A DNA stretch of 64,000 nt from JAAFHZ01 sp964247085 (GCA_964247085.1 CAXTSX010000008.1:31068-95067); one strand, 5' to 3'; counted from the first letter of the stretch, positions 44,905 through 54,342 are shown. Notes: a model not told the origin generated them from the sequence alone. Numbers and translations: made by a program.

Positions 44905-46680
44905 ATGCGTAAATTCTTGTTCTGGTGCGGCCTGTTTATTGTGGGCATTGGTGTGGCCTTGGCCAACTTTCAAGGTTTAGCCACCAAAGGGGAATTTGAT
45001 TCTCTAGCGATCGATTTCCGCGAAGATATTCCGGCGGTGGAAATTGAGGCGCAGGTGCGGCAGCTTCAGGACAAGTTTGGTTTACAGCCGCAACTCAACA
45101 GTGAATTTTCTCAAAAAGATCATCTCTTCACCATCAAAGGCGACCGCTCCACTCTAGATAAATTGAAACGGCAAGACCCGGATTTATTTAAAGATGTGGA
45201 ATCGATCGAACCCAATTTTATTTACCGCAGCTCCGTCGCTCCCAACGACCCGGAATACAGTAAGCAGTGGCATTTGCACAATATTAATGCCGAGCAAGCC
45301 TGGGAAAATAATCGGGGCGCTGGTGCCACAGTGGCGATCATTGATACTGGCGTAAGTCGGGTAGCCGATTTAGAAAAAACTGAATTTGTGGCTGGCTATG
45401 ATTTTGTTAATAATCGCGCTGCTGCTGATGATGATAATGGTCACGGTACCCACGTTGCTGGTACCGTTGCCCAGTCTACTAATAATGGTTATGGCGTAGC
45501 CGGAGTAGCCTACGAATCCAAGATTATGCCTTTGAAAGTGCTGTCGGCCAGCGGTGGTGGCACTATTACCGATATTGCGGAAGCGATTAAGTTTGCGGCG
45601 GATAATGGCGCGGATGTGATTAATATGAGTCTTGGTGGCGGTGGCGAAAGCTCCCTCATGAAAGAAGCCATCGACTATGCCTACAGCAAAGGGGTGGTAA
45701 TTATCGCGGCAGCGGGTAACGAAAATCAGAACTCCGCTTCCTATCCGGCTCGTTACAACCATGTATTGGGAGTAGCGGCTTTTGATGCCAAAGGCGAGAA
45801 AGCGGAATTTTCTAACTTTGGGGCGGGGGTAGACATTGCCGCGCCCGGTGGTGGTCACGGCAGCAAGATCTGGCAAGAAACGATCGATCCCGATGGGGGA
45901 CCAGCTCAAATAACCGGCTTGCAAGGTACCAGTATGGCGGCTCCCCATGTGGCCGGGGTGGCGGCTTTAATTAAATCGGTGGGGATTAAGGAACCAGAGG
46001 CGGTGGTACAAGTATTGCAAAACTCCGTGCGATCGATCGCCAATGACCCCCTCAACCATTATGGTTCTGGCCAGTTAGATGCGGCGGCGGCGGTGCAGAT
46101 GGCTGGGAAAGGTCAAATTACCTTTAATGATTTCTTCAAGTGGCTCAATCAAAATGGCTACCTCAATCTGCGTTTTTGGTTTGATGGGGGAGCGGTAGCG
46201 CTGTTACCCAAGATTTTGATGGTGGTTGGTTCTTACCTATTTGCTTTCTTGGTGCGCAACCTCTTTCCTTTCTCCTGGACAATGGCTTTATCTAGCGGTC
46301 TGGTGGCTGGTAGTAGTGGTTTATTCTTCCTGCGGGGCTTATATATCTTTGACTTGCCTCAGGCTCCTTTTCGGGTTTTGGGTAGTTCCTTGCCAGAATT
46401 GGGCAATGCGATCGCCGGTAATGGTATTTTGAATCCGTTATTTGCCAGTGTGGTCTTGCCAGCGGTGGCCTTGGTGCTGCTTTGGTCCAATAAGTTCGGC
46501 AAACAGTTCGCGATCGGACTCAGTCTCGGGGCAGCGTCTTGTCTAGCCGTGAATGCGGTCTATGCTCCGCAGGTGTGGATGATGGGTGATAGCATGTTCG
46601 CTAGAGCCTTTCTGGCGATCAACGCCCTGCTCTGTTTTTGGATTGCTCGATTTGCAGTGAAATCTGAGGTAGAAGCTTAA
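44905..46680 (+). CDS. Subtilisin-family (S8) serine protease with C-terminal membrane domain
   Basis: 591 residues. An N-terminal hydrophobic anchor/signal (5-21), a propeptide (about 30-110), then the catalytic domain with D147 (AIIDTGVS), H180 (DNGHGTHVAG), N272 (AAAGNEN) and S343 (GTSMAAPHVAG). The final ~170 residues form five or six membrane helices (from residue ~420), which is unusual for subtilases outside cyanobacteria. The protease domain would be outside the cytoplasm or in the lumen. It overlaps the next gene by one base, forming an operon. Confidence 0.92.
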   Translation: MRKFLFWCGLFIVGIGVALANFQGLATKGEFDSLAIDFREDIPAVEIEAQVRQLQDKFGLQPQLNSEFSQKDHLFTIKGDRSTLDKLKRQDPDLFKDVESIEPNFIYRSSVAPNDPEYSKQWHLHNINAEQAWENNRGAGATVAIIDTGVSRVADLEKTEFVAGYDFVNNRAAADDDNGHGTHVAGTVAQSTNNGYGVAGVAYESKIMPLKVLSASGGGTITDIAEAIKFAADNGADVINMSLGGGGESSLMKEAIDYAYSKGVVIIAAAGNENQNSASYPARYNHVLGVAAFDAKGEKAEFSNFGAGVDIAAPGGGHGSKIWQETIDPDGGPAQITGLQGTSMAAPHVAGVAALIKSVGIKEPEAVVQVLQNSVRSIANDPLNHYGSGQLDAAAAVQMAGKGQITFNDFFKWLNQNGYLNLRFWFDGGAVALLPKILMVVGSYLFAFLVRNLFPFSWTMALSSGLVAGSSGLFFLRGLYIFDLPQAPFRVLGSSLPELGNAIAGNGILNPLFASVVLPAVALVLLWSNKFGKQFAIGLSLGAASCLAVNAVYAPQVWMMGDSMFARAFLAINALLCFWIARFAVKSEVEA

Positions 46681-46901
46681 TGGTAACGGTTACTGGCACA
46701 ATCGAAAAGAAAGATATTGGGATGGGAGCCTGGGCTTTAATAGCCACCGATGGCACCACCTATGAGTTGCTAGACTGTCCGCGTGATTTGCGCCATATTG
46801 GCCTGAAGGTGAAAGTCTCCGGTGCGATCGATGATGATGCGATGACAGCCGCCATGATTGGCAAAGTCTTCAATGTTTCATCCTTTGAGAAGCTGGATTA
46901 A
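46680..46901 (+). CDS. Small beta-rich protein, subtilase operon
   Basis: 73 residues: TVTGTIEKKDIGMGAWALI, YELLDCPRDLRHIGLKVKVS, GAIDDDAMTAAMIGKVFNV. The strand pattern and K-V-x-V-G-A-I end resemble an OB-fold-like domain. No signal peptide, thus probably cytoplasmic. Its ATG shares the final A of the protease stop, so it is translationally coupled. Unknown role; a partner or regulator of the protease is an inference. Confidence 0.68.
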   Translation: MVTVTGTIEKKDIGMGAWALIATDGTTYELLDCPRDLRHIGLKVKVSGAIDDDAMTAAMIGKVFNVSSFEKLD

Positions 46902-46904
46902 CTG

Positions 46905-47390
46905 ATGACCTGGAAGCAAAAAATCGGAAAAGTTTTCGCTGGATTGTGTTTGTTTTTGGTGTTAGCCACCGCGCCAGCCGCTGCGGCACTACAGAATTAC
47001 AGCCACATCGACTTAAAGGGGCGAGATTTTGCCGGGAATAAATTGGTCGGCGGTGTGTTTTTGGCGGCGGAAATGCGCGGTGTAGATTTTAGTAAAGCGG
47101 ACTTGACCAATGCCATTTTTACCAAGGGTGTGCTGCTGGAGGCCAATTTGCATGGTGCCAACCTCACTGGCGCTTTGCTGGATCAAGTAACTCTAGATAA
47201 CGCTGATCTGACAGATGCTGTATTGGCGGAAGCCATTATGACTAGATCGCGCTTTTATGGCACCAAAATTGCTGGTGCCGATTTTACCAATGCGATTATC
47301 GACAGGTCCCAGGTCAAATTACTCTGTGCGAATGCCTCTGGTACCAACTCTCAGACCGGAGTTGATACTAGCGAAAGCTTAGGTTGTTAA
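46905..47390 (+). CDS. Exported pentapeptide-repeat protein
   Basis: 161 residues. Signal peptide (about 1-28, ending ATAPAAAA), then a pentapeptide right-handed beta-helix: DLKGRDFAGNKLVGG, ADLTNAIFTKGVLLEANLHG ANLTGALLDQVTLDNADL (split across coils), ADFTNAIIDRS. Repeats continue for some 20 units, ending with two Cys (LLCANA, SLGC). Similar proteins are in the thylakoid lumen. Only 3 bases separate it from the previous gene. Confidence 0.86.
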   Translation: MTWKQKIGKVFAGLCLFLVLATAPAAAALQNYSHIDLKGRDFAGNKLVGGVFLAAEMRGVDFSKADLTNAIFTKGVLLEANLHGANLTGALLDQVTLDNADLTDAVLAEAIMTRSRFYGTKIAGADFTNAIIDRSQVKLLCANASGTNSQTGVDTSESLGC

Positions 47391-47395
47391 AGATC

Positions 47396-47500
47396 ATGAC
47401 TTTCTTGGCACTTCAATCATTGTTCGATCGACAAGTCGGCTGGTCAACACTCCTGATTGCCTTGGTTTTTATCTATGTGGGTGAAAGAAGATGGACATGA
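47396..47500 (+). CDS. Possible 34-residue membrane miniprotein
   Basis: ATG 47396 to TGA 47498-47500, six bases after the pentapeptide gene. Encodes MTFLALQSLFDRQVGWSTLL followed by a hydrophobic span and GERRW-T. One transmembrane helix with a positive C-terminus. The Shine-Dalgarno (AAAG) is weak. Not recognised; may be chance, but the position within the operon is suggestive. Confidence 0.28.
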   Translation: MTFLALQSLFDRQVGWSTLLIALVFIYVGERRWT

Positions 47501-47632
47501 CTTGATGGCCGGAGCAGGCGATCGCCAACGAAAAATTTTAGAATCTTTCCAAGAATTTATCCATAGAAGCAATGGAATAGCCTAAAGTCAGGCTAGGATA
47601 AGAGCTTGGCGAGGAAAAAAGACTGGTTAGTC

Positions 47633-48916
47633 ATGTTAGATATCAAAAAAATCAGGGAAAACCCCACTGCTGTGCAAGCTCAACTGGATCGCCGCCATGG
47701 TGATCACAATTTGCAGCCACTAGTAGAATTGGATCAACAGCAGCGATCGATCGAACTGCGACGCAGTGAATTGCAAGCGCGTAGTAACGAAATTGGCAAG
47801 ACTGTCGGCGAGCTGATGCGATCTGGTATTGCCCCCACCAGTCCGGAAATTATTAGCCTTAAAGAAGAAGGCAACCAAGTAAAAGCCCAGTTATCCGAGC
47901 TAGAACCCCAAGAACGGGGGATTAAGCAGCAGATGGAAACCATCTTGCTGCAATTGCCTAATCTGCCTAGCTCCAGTACCCCTGATGGTGCCAGCGAAGA
48001 GCAAAATGTAGAAGTCCGCCGCTGGGGCGACGAACTGATTCCCAAAAGTAGTGACCAGCTGTTGCCCCACTGGGAAATCGGCGACAAACTCGGCATATTA
48101 AACTTTGAGCGTAGTACCAAAGTCGCCCAGGCTCGCTTTGTGACCCTGATTGGGGCAGGGGCTGCCCTGGAGAGAGCCTTGATCAGCTTTATGCTCGATC
48201 AGCAGATCCAGGCGGGCTATACCGAAATTAGCCCACCAGTATTGGTAAATACTGCTTCGCTAACGGCTACTGGTCAATTGCCGAAGTTTGGCGAAGAAAG
48301 CTTTAAATGCGAGAATGACGACCTGTGGTTAACTCCCACTGCCGAAGTCCCGGTAACTAATCTCTATCGCGGCGAAATTCTAGACCTAAGCCAATTGCCA
48401 ATTTACCATTGTGCCTATACCCCTTGTTTTCGGCGAGAAGCGGGTAGTTATGGCCGTGACACCAGAGGTTTAATTCGACTACATCAATTCAACAAAATTG
48501 AGTTGGTAAAGTTTGTACTTCCAGAAACTTCCGAGCATGAACATCAAAAGTTAGTTCAAAATGCCGAAGCAATTCTTCAATCTTTACAGCTACCATACCG
48601 AGTGGTTGAACTCTGTACTGGCGACATTGGGTTCAGTGCAGCTAAGTGTTATGACTTAGAAGTTTGGTTGCCGTCGGCTGGCAAATATCGAGAGATTTCT
48701 AGCTGCTCGAATTTCTACGATTTTCAAGCTCGACGGGCAGATATTCGCTACAAAGAAGCTGGCAAAAAAGGTACACAGTTTGTCCATACCTTAAATGGTT
48801 CTGGATTGGCTGTGGGTCGCACTATGGCAGCAGTTTTGGAGAACTATCAGCAACCCGATGGTACCGTGGTGGTGCCGACTGTACTACGTAAATATCTCAA
48901 TCGAGAAGTTTTATAG
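47633..48916 (+). CDS. serS: Seryl-tRNA synthetase
   Basis: 427 residues from ATG 47633 (MLDIKKIRENPTAVQ), the family start. An N-terminal helical arm (30-110) binds the tRNA. The class II core has motif 2 (CFRREAGSYGRDTRGLIRLHQFNKIE in part) and motif 3 (NGSGLAVGRTMAAVLENYQ), with ISSCSNFYDFQARRADIRY. Length is as expected. It charges tRNA-Ser and tRNA-Sec. Confidence 0.97.
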   Translation: MLDIKKIRENPTAVQAQLDRRHGDHNLQPLVELDQQQRSIELRRSELQARSNEIGKTVGELMRSGIAPTSPEIISLKEEGNQVKAQLSELEPQERGIKQQMETILLQLPNLPSSSTPDGASEEQNVEVRRWGDELIPKSSDQLLPHWEIGDKLGILNFERSTKVAQARFVTLIGAGAALERALISFMLDQQIQAGYTEISPPVLVNTASLTATGQLPKFGEESFKCENDDLWLTPTAEVPVTNLYRGEILDLSQLPIYHCAYTPCFRREAGSYGRDTRGLIRLHQFNKIELVKFVLPETSEHEHQKLVQNAEAILQSLQLPYRVVELCTGDIGFSAAKCYDLEVWLPSAGKYREISSCSNFYDFQARRADIRYKEAGKKGTQFVHTLNGSGLAVGRTMAAVLENYQQPDGTVVVPTVLRKYLNREVL

Positions 48917-49193
48917 TGTTTTGGTTGTTTAATGTTGTAAACTACGTGATTTTACTGAGTATCGATGAAATAAAGATATTTTCTTTTTAACATCTAGGTA
49001 TACTAGTTATCAACAAAAAGTATTACATTTGACAACTTATTCAGCGGCAAAGCGATTGTAATAGAATACGACACGTCCAAAACCAATACTGCAAATCAAC
49101 TTTCTTGTAGAATTTAGTCCGAATTATTAAAATTCAGCCGCTGTTATATTCTGAATGAAAGACAAACCCATTAATAGCCTAACTTATAAATCT

Positions 49194-50525
49194 ATGGCCT
49201 CACCTACCGAAAAGTCTGTTCTACATATTTGGGGCCAGCATCCTCTAGCAGGGGAAGTACAAATCAGTGGCGCGAAGAATTCGGCTTTAGTACTAATGGC
49301 CGGAGCGGTTCTGTGCAATGGGGATTGTCGTATTAATAATATTCCCGCTTTGGCTGATGTGGGTAAGATGTGCCAAATCATTGAATCCTTGGGAATTAAA
49401 GTTAAGCGCCAAGGTAATACGATCGATTTTGATGCGCGGGTGGTAACTGGTTTTAGTGCCCCTTATGAGTTGGTTTCTAAGCTGCGGGCAGCCTTTTTTG
49501 CGGTGGGTCCCATCTTAGCTCGTCAAGGGGAAGCCCAGGTTCCTCTGCCGGGGGGCTGTTCGATCGGCGATCGACCAGTAAAAATACATATCAAAGGTTT
49601 GCAAGCTCTGGGTGCCACCGTGGAAATTAAGCATGGCGAGGTTCATGCTAAAGCGACTAGCCCTAATGGGCGGCTTCAAGGTGCCAAAATTTATTTAGAT
49701 TACCCCAGCGTCGGCGCCACCGAGACCTTAATGATGGCGGCGACTTTAGCTGATGGCGAAACAATCATTGATAATGCCGCTAAAGAGCCAGAAGTGGTGG
49801 ATTTGGCTAATTTCTGTATTTCAATGGGTGCCAAGATTGTGGGGGCTGGTACTGAGCGCATTGTCATTCAGGGTGTGGAAAAGCTACATAGCACTGAGTA
49901 TGATGTGATTCCTGATCGAGTGGAAGCTGCAACCTTTTTGGTGGCTGGGGCGATGATGCGTTCTGAGATCAGCCTTTTTCCAGTAGTGCCTCTGCATTTG
50001 TCAGCGGCAATTGCGAAGTTGGCTGAAATTGGGGTGGAAGTGGTCACGGAGGGTTCTCGGATGCGAGTATTACCGCCCAAGAGTCTCTCTGGGGTGAGTA
50101 TTGAAACCTTGCCTTACCCAGATTTCCCGACTGATATGCAAGCTCAGTTTATGGCTCTACTAGCCATTTCGGCTGGGAATAGTGTGATTACGGAGACGGT
50201 CTTTGAAAATCGTCTGCAACATGTGGCAGAACTCCAACGGATGGGTGCCAATATCCAGGTGCAAGGTAACAAGGCCATTATCCAGGGTGTAGAAAAACTT
50301 ACTGGGGCGACGGTAATGGCTACGGACTTAAGAGCTTCGGCGGCTCTAGTGATTGCTGGTTTGTTTGCGGAAGGAATGACTACGGTGGAAGGTTTACACC
50401 ATCTCGATCGCGGTTATGAAAACATCGAACAAAAACTGCGCAACTTGGGCGCGAAGATCGATCGAGTGATTGTTGATGAAAATGGTAAGGTTTTGCGTTC
50501 AGCAGTTTCCGCTGTAGCAGTTTAG
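49194..50525 (+). CDS. murA: UDP-N-acetylglucosamine 1-carboxyvinyltransferase
   Basis: 443 residues from ATG 49194. ATG 49155 is in frame and adds 13 residues; neither has a Shine-Dalgarno. K28-N29 in SGAKNS and catalytic C122 in LPGGCSIGDRPVKIH are present, as are YPDFPTDMQAQFMALLA and the LRASAALVIAGL segment. It catalyses the first committed step of peptidoglycan. Fosfomycin target: Cys rather than Asp, so a sensitive form. Confidence 0.95.
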   Translation: MASPTEKSVLHIWGQHPLAGEVQISGAKNSALVLMAGAVLCNGDCRINNIPALADVGKMCQIIESLGIKVKRQGNTIDFDARVVTGFSAPYELVSKLRAAFFAVGPILARQGEAQVPLPGGCSIGDRPVKIHIKGLQALGATVEIKHGEVHAKATSPNGRLQGAKIYLDYPSVGATETLMMAATLADGETIIDNAAKEPEVVDLANFCISMGAKIVGAGTERIVIQGVEKLHSTEYDVIPDRVEAATFLVAGAMMRSEISLFPVVPLHLSAAIAKLAEIGVEVVTEGSRMRVLPPKSLSGVSIETLPYPDFPTDMQAQFMALLAISAGNSVITETVFENRLQHVAELQRMGANIQVQGNKAIIQGVEKLTGATVMATDLRASAALVIAGLFAEGMTTVEGLHHLDRGYENIEQKLRNLGAKIDRVIVDENGKVLRSAVSAVAV

Positions 50526-50550
50526 GTCTGATTAATTAAATAAAGCTTAA

Positions 50551-50585
50551 GGAAGAAGTGACATTAATATCACTTCTTCCTTTTT
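50551..50585 (+). terminator. Rho-independent terminator of murA
   Basis: An 11-bp perfect stem (GGAAGAAGTGA / TCACTTCTTCC) with an 8-nt loop, followed by TTTTT. It starts 25 bases after the murA stop codon. Confidence 0.9.
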
Positions 50586-50603
50586 GATATTGCCCAGATA
50601 TTG

Positions 50604-51080
50604 CTAAATTCCTGGAAAGGCGGCTTTTAGTTCGTCGTCATTGTCATCAGCTACATTCGCCACTAGGGTGATTGCCCGTGAAATTTCCCCTGGTGATAAT
50701 TCAGCGACGGTGCGGGTAGACATCACCACAACCTGAGTATCGACGATTGCAAATCTTGCTTCTAAGGTACTTTCCCAGTTCATTTGCAGTAGTTTTTGCA
50801 TTAACTCTGGCTGATGCTGTGTTGGTAAATTTAGGATGTATGACCATATAGTCAACACATCATCATCGGTTTTTCCAGTGAGTTGGACAAAAACCTCTAC
50901 GCTACCGTAGGTGAATTTCCATACGTAGCCGTTCTGGTCATGGCTGACCATGGCTGTTTTGGTGGGATCTAGGCTCCCAATCACAGTTTCGATCACATCA
51001 ATATACTGGACATCCAGCAATTCTGCGGCAGATTCATGATCTGCGCCCGAGGCAAGAGGGTTCGTAATATTTGGGGTCAT
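50604..51080 (-). CDS. YbjN/T3SS-chaperone-fold protein
   Basis: 158 residues. The YbjN-domain pattern is seen: QYIDVIETVIGSL, VWKFTYGSVEVFVQL, ILNLPTQHQPELMQKLLQMNW, LEARFAIVDTQVVVMSTRTVAELSPGEISRAI (spread across). The fold resembles secretion chaperones and may bind peptide or protein partners. Its role in cyanobacteria is unknown. Convergent with murA. Confidence 0.72.
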   Translation of the reverse strand: MTPNITNPLASGADHESAAELLDVQYIDVIETVIGSLDPTKTAMVSHDQNGYVWKFTYGSVEVFVQLTGKTDDDVLTIWSYILNLPTQHQPELMQKLLQMNWESTLEARFAIVDTQVVVMSTRTVAELSPGEISRAITLVANVADDNDDELKAAFPGI

Positions 51081-51170
51081 GAATTTGAAAACTTGTGCTA
51101 CGTCACTAATCTAAATCTTTTTCTACGGCTTTATGGATAAGTCGTAACGAAAATTTTTGGCTACTGATTT

Positions 51171-52229
51171 CTATGCCACTTTAGTAGCAATTAAATATTT
51201 GCTCATAAAGTGAACCTGGCTAGGTTGTATAGAGCCAAATCCAGCGTTGGTGAGTCGATCGATTAAATTATCTTGCATGTAGCTTTGATAATAAGGCTCA
51301 TGGAAAGTTGTCTGAAAAGCGGTCATAATTGGTTCAAATTCTGGAGAATCATGCACTTGAATGGAGTCACAAATAATCAAAGTGCCACCGGGTTTTAAGA
51401 CTCGGAAACACTCTTCGATCGCTTTTTGCCGCGCTGCTGGGGGCAGTTCATGGAACGTAAAGACGCAGGTAATGGCATGGAAGTAATTATCGATGTAGGG
51501 CAATTCTTCGATGTTGCCCTGGATCAGCTGTGGTAATTCGCCCGGTATTTGGGAGAGTGCTTGGCTGGCTTTGCGCAGATAAGCCGCAGAGAGATCGACA
51601 CCAAATAATGAGGCTTGGGGGAGCATGGTGCGAATCGCTTGCAGGGTACGAGCAGTGCCACAGGCGGCATCTAAAATGCGGATTTGTTTAGCTGGCACCG
51701 CTGGGAAATTTTTTAAGCTGGTTTTAAGCGGTGCTAATACGCGACGACGCATGGCATCAGCGGCTCCCCCAAACAAAATCCCAACTTGTAAATCGTAGAG
51801 ATTGGCCGAAGCATCACTGAGGTAGCCATCGGTTTGGTGATGAAAATTCTGAACGTAATAATCAGGGTAGTTGGTGGTGTCGATCGAACTGTCAAAATCC
51901 TGATATTTCTTCCGATCGACTCTTTTCCAAATACTGGGGGTGTCTAACCATAGCAAGGGATATTGCAGCAAGTAGTCTAACCAAGGTTCGTCAAACAGCA
52001 AGCTTTGGGGATACACTCCATCTGCGGCATCTTGCCAATCGATCGCCAACATGTCATTGACGCGCTGCTGCAATAGAGGAATCAGGTTGGGAGGTACCGG
52101 AATCGTCGGGCGATCGTTGGGTACAACTATCTTCCAGATTTGGTTGGCTAGGGTTTTGTGTGCAAAGCTGAGGTAGTTTTTGCCTTGCTGAAGATTTTGG
52201 TAGGCGAGCTTGGTGAGAGTATCAGGCAT
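51171..52229 (-). CDS. SAM-dependent methyltransferase
   Basis: 352 residues. An N-terminal ~170-residue extension, then a class I methyltransferase: motif I ILDAACGTARTLQAI (about 190-204), LFGVDLSAAYL, FHAITCVFTFHELPP, and VLKPGGTLIICDS. The pattern is of the UbiE/COQ5 type that often methylates lipids or quinones. The N-terminal region is cyanobacteria-typical as I recall and may recognise the substrate. Substrate not known. Confidence 0.82.
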   Translation of the reverse strand: MPDTLTKLAYQNLQQGKNYLSFAHKTLANQIWKIVVPNDRPTIPVPPNLIPLLQQRVNDMLAIDWQDAADGVYPQSLLFDEPWLDYLLQYPLLWLDTPSIWKRVDRKKYQDFDSSIDTTNYPDYYVQNFHHQTDGYLSDASANLYDLQVGILFGGAADAMRRRVLAPLKTSLKNFPAVPAKQIRILDAACGTARTLQAIRTMLPQASLFGVDLSAAYLRKASQALSQIPGELPQLIQGNIEELPYIDNYFHAITCVFTFHELPPAARQKAIEECFRVLKPGGTLIICDSIQVHDSPEFEPIMTAFQTTFHEPYYQSYMQDNLIDRLTNAGFGSIQPSQVHFMSKYLIATKVA

Positions 52230-52306
52230 GGCAACAACAGATTTTACGTTGATCAGAGAATTACTGTTAATAAATGTAACTAATAAATCACAATGATCGC
52301 AATCTC

Positions 52307-52963
52307 TCAGGAATTAACCTGTTCTGATGATTTTACGGGGGGCTGACCGATCTGTGGTTCAGTGCCCGCTAGCAGTCTTTCGACATTGGCACGGTGCAGC
52401 CAAATTACATAAGCGCCGCCAATTAAGGTGAAAATGCCATAAGCCAGTGGTTGCTGATAGGCAAACATGAAAAGCGTGACCGCCATGGCTCCCAAAATAG
52501 AGCTGATCGAGACAATGCGGGTGATGGCGATCGAGATGCCAAAAGCCCCCAGCGTCAGTAAAGCCACCGGCCAATGCATCGCGAGTAATACGCCTAAGCT
52601 GGCGGCTACCGACTTACCACCTTGGAAACCCAACCAGACCGATTTACTGTGACCCAAGATCGCCATGGTCGCTGTGCCGATTACTAAAAACGGCTGCCAA
52701 GCAGCGGGCAGAGTATCCGGCAGCCAATAATTGGTAGCAGCTACTAAGCTTACCGCCGCCCATCCCTTGCCTACATCGGCTAGTAGTACTAGCGAACCTG
52801 GGACTTTGCCGAGGGTGCGGAGGACATTGGTCGCTCCGGTGGAGCCAGAACCATGCTCCCGAATGTCAATTCCTTTCAGGATTTTGCCGGTGAGGTAACC
52901 GGTGGGAAAAGAGCCTAGTAAATAAGCAGCACCGAGCAGGATCGCGACGACAGCATACAGCAT
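52307..52963 (-). CDS. plsY: Acyl-phosphate glycerol-3-phosphate acyltransferase
   Basis: 218 residues, five or so membrane segments. LGSFPTGYLTGKI near the start, GSGSTGATNVLRTLGK, and GHSKSVWLGFQGGKSVA are the PlsY signature loops that bind the phosphate and substrate. It performs the first acylation in phospholipid and galactolipid synthesis using acyl phosphate from PlsX. It is 8 bases from the DUF3086 stop, so the two are co-transcribed. Confidence 0.94.
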   Translation of the reverse strand: MLYAVVAILLGAAYLLGSFPTGYLTGKILKGIDIREHGSGSTGATNVLRTLGKVPGSLVLLADVGKGWAAVSLVAATNYWLPDTLPAAWQPFLVIGTATMAILGHSKSVWLGFQGGKSVAASLGVLLAMHWPVALLTLGAFGISIAITRIVSISSILGAMAVTLFMFAYQQPLAYGIFTLIGGAYVIWLHRANVERLLAGTEPQIGQPPVKSSEQVNS

Positions 52964-52971
52964 CTTAATTG

Positions 52972-53934
52972 TTAATAACGGTAATCGTTGGGGTAGGGAT
53001 TGGGTTCCGGGGCAAAGGCTAGCCAGATGGGGTATTGGAGCAGTGCCAGACTCACATAGCCTTCGGAGTCATCCATGATGATAAAAGGCATGTCTCGTTC
53101 GGCCATAATCTTTTCGGCTTTGATGGTGAGGGGGTCAGGGGCTTCAAACAAAATAATACCGCCGTTGGGACCAAAATCACCGCGTCCCAAACCTAGGCAA
53201 TCTTGTAAACCACGTCGCCATTCGCCTAGCCGCTCGGGGCTGTGGGCTAATATTAGCACCCGCAAATAATCTCCATAGAGTTCCCGCAGCACCGAGATAC
53301 TGGCGCTGGCCACCAACACATTTTGTAAACGGCCACTAAGCGACTTGACGGCACCGCGCCCGCCCTGTTTAAGAAACCAATTTGCCGATCGATCGATCTG
53401 ATTTTGATCCAGAGTGCGCCGAATCTGCCAGGGTTCACCATAGTAGTCCGGGGCGGTTTGATACTTGTTCAGTAGCTCCCGAATACGCCGGGCATTGGAT
53501 TGATAGGTAGGTTCGGCAAATTCTGGTGATGGTAGAGCCGGGGGTGCTGTAGGTGTTTTGCTTTGGACAGCTGGTATGTTGGTGGCAACCTTGGGCTGTG
53601 GGGCAGGTGGTTCCGGAAATTCCATTTCCTCGGCCACTGATACCAAATCTTGTAAACTGCCCACCAGGTAGTCTTTAAAGCCTTGGATGCGCACGGCAAT
53701 TTCTTGAGAAGAACCGGCAAAACTTTGGCTAATCTCGGCCTGAATTCGATCGCGCTTGCGTTCTAGCTGTTCGATCGATACCAGCAAGTTTTGATGGCGC
53801 TGTTCAATATCAGCCAGAGTTTGCACCGCAACCTGACTATATTCTTGTTTGGCTTGGGCAATCTGTTGTTGCAGAGTGTCTAATTCCTTAGTCAATTGCT
53901 CAGCTGGCGGCGTTTCTGGTTCGGAAGAACTCAT
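52972..53934 (-). CDS. DUF3086 cyanobacterial protein
   Basis: 320 residues from ATG 53934 (MSSSEPETPP). N-terminal coiled coil (about 14-80), Pro-rich linker (about 120-155), then a conserved C-terminal domain: YGEPWQIRRTLDQNQ, NWFLKQGGRGAVKSL, VLREL-YGDYLRVLILAHSPERLGEWRRGL (two pieces), GGIILFEAPDPL. This last part looks like a Rossmann-like fold. Function unknown. Cyanobacterial DUF3119-DUF3086-plsY linkage suggests a membrane-related job. Confidence 0.85.
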   Translation of the reverse strand: MSSSEPETPPAEQLTKELDTLQQQIAQAKQEYSQVAVQTLADIEQRHQNLLVSIEQLERKRDRIQAEISQSFAGSSQEIAVRIQGFKDYLVGSLQDLVSVAEEMEFPEPPAPQPKVATNIPAVQSKTPTAPPALPSPEFAEPTYQSNARRIRELLNKYQTAPDYYGEPWQIRRTLDQNQIDRSANWFLKQGGRGAVKSLSGRLQNVLVASASISVLRELYGDYLRVLILAHSPERLGEWRRGLQDCLGLGRGDFGPNGGIILFEAPDPLTIKAEKIMAERDMPFIIMDDSEGYVSLALLQYPIWLAFAPEPNPYPNDYRY

Positions 53935-53945
53935 AGATAAAACTA

Positions 53946-54329
53946 TTAAGGATTGCAGTGCTGCTCTAGGCAACTTCTCAGCTGCCGGGCATCAAAGAGT
54001 ATGGGTAAGAAATGAATGCTGTTCACTTCCCGGAAGTAAAACAAAATCGGCACTGGTTGCCAAAAGATTTGCCATTCTTCCCATTCAGTATAAGGAAATT
54101 TGCGGATTTCTTGACCCGATCGATACACTTCTAAAGCCGTAACAGTAAATCTGAGCCGGATCAGAGCAGTCTGCACCAGCAAGAAGAGGCCAAATAACCC
54201 CACCACCAAAGCCAACCAGATTTGAATCCAGATCAGTGGAATAGTGGCTGCGATGATTACTAGGGCAATCTTGTAGTCGGGACTAAGTTCAAGATCCGTG
54301 CCGTTGCTAGCATTGGTAGATGTGGTCAT
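53946..54329 (-). CDS. DUF3119 membrane protein
   Basis: 127 residues. Two adjacent hydrophobic stretches (KIALVIIAATIPLIWI, ALVVGLFGLFLLVQTALI) then a cytoplasmic domain with PYTEWEEWQIFWQPVPILFYFREVNSIHFLPILFD (in two pieces). It matches DUF3119, resembling a PH-like (bacterial PH) domain attached to a hairpin anchor. Stop codon 11 bases upstream of the DUF3086 ATG. Function unknown. Confidence 0.85.
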   Translation of the reverse strand: MTTSTNASNGTDLELSPDYKIALVIIAATIPLIWIQIWLALVVGLFGLFLLVQTALIRLRFTVTALEVYRSGQEIRKFPYTEWEEWQIFWQPVPILFYFREVNSIHFLPILFDARQLRSCLEQHCNP

Positions 54330-54342
54330 GGGTAATCTGTCC

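Noticed and set aside
45370..45948. 192-codon open frame antisense to the subtilase gene
   Set aside because: The catalytic motifs on the plus strand show which strand is coding; the antisense frame has no recognisable pattern.
49030..49072. TTGACA and TAATAG as a promoter upstream of murA
   Set aside because: The spacing (about 24 bases) is too long for a normal sigma-70-type promoter.
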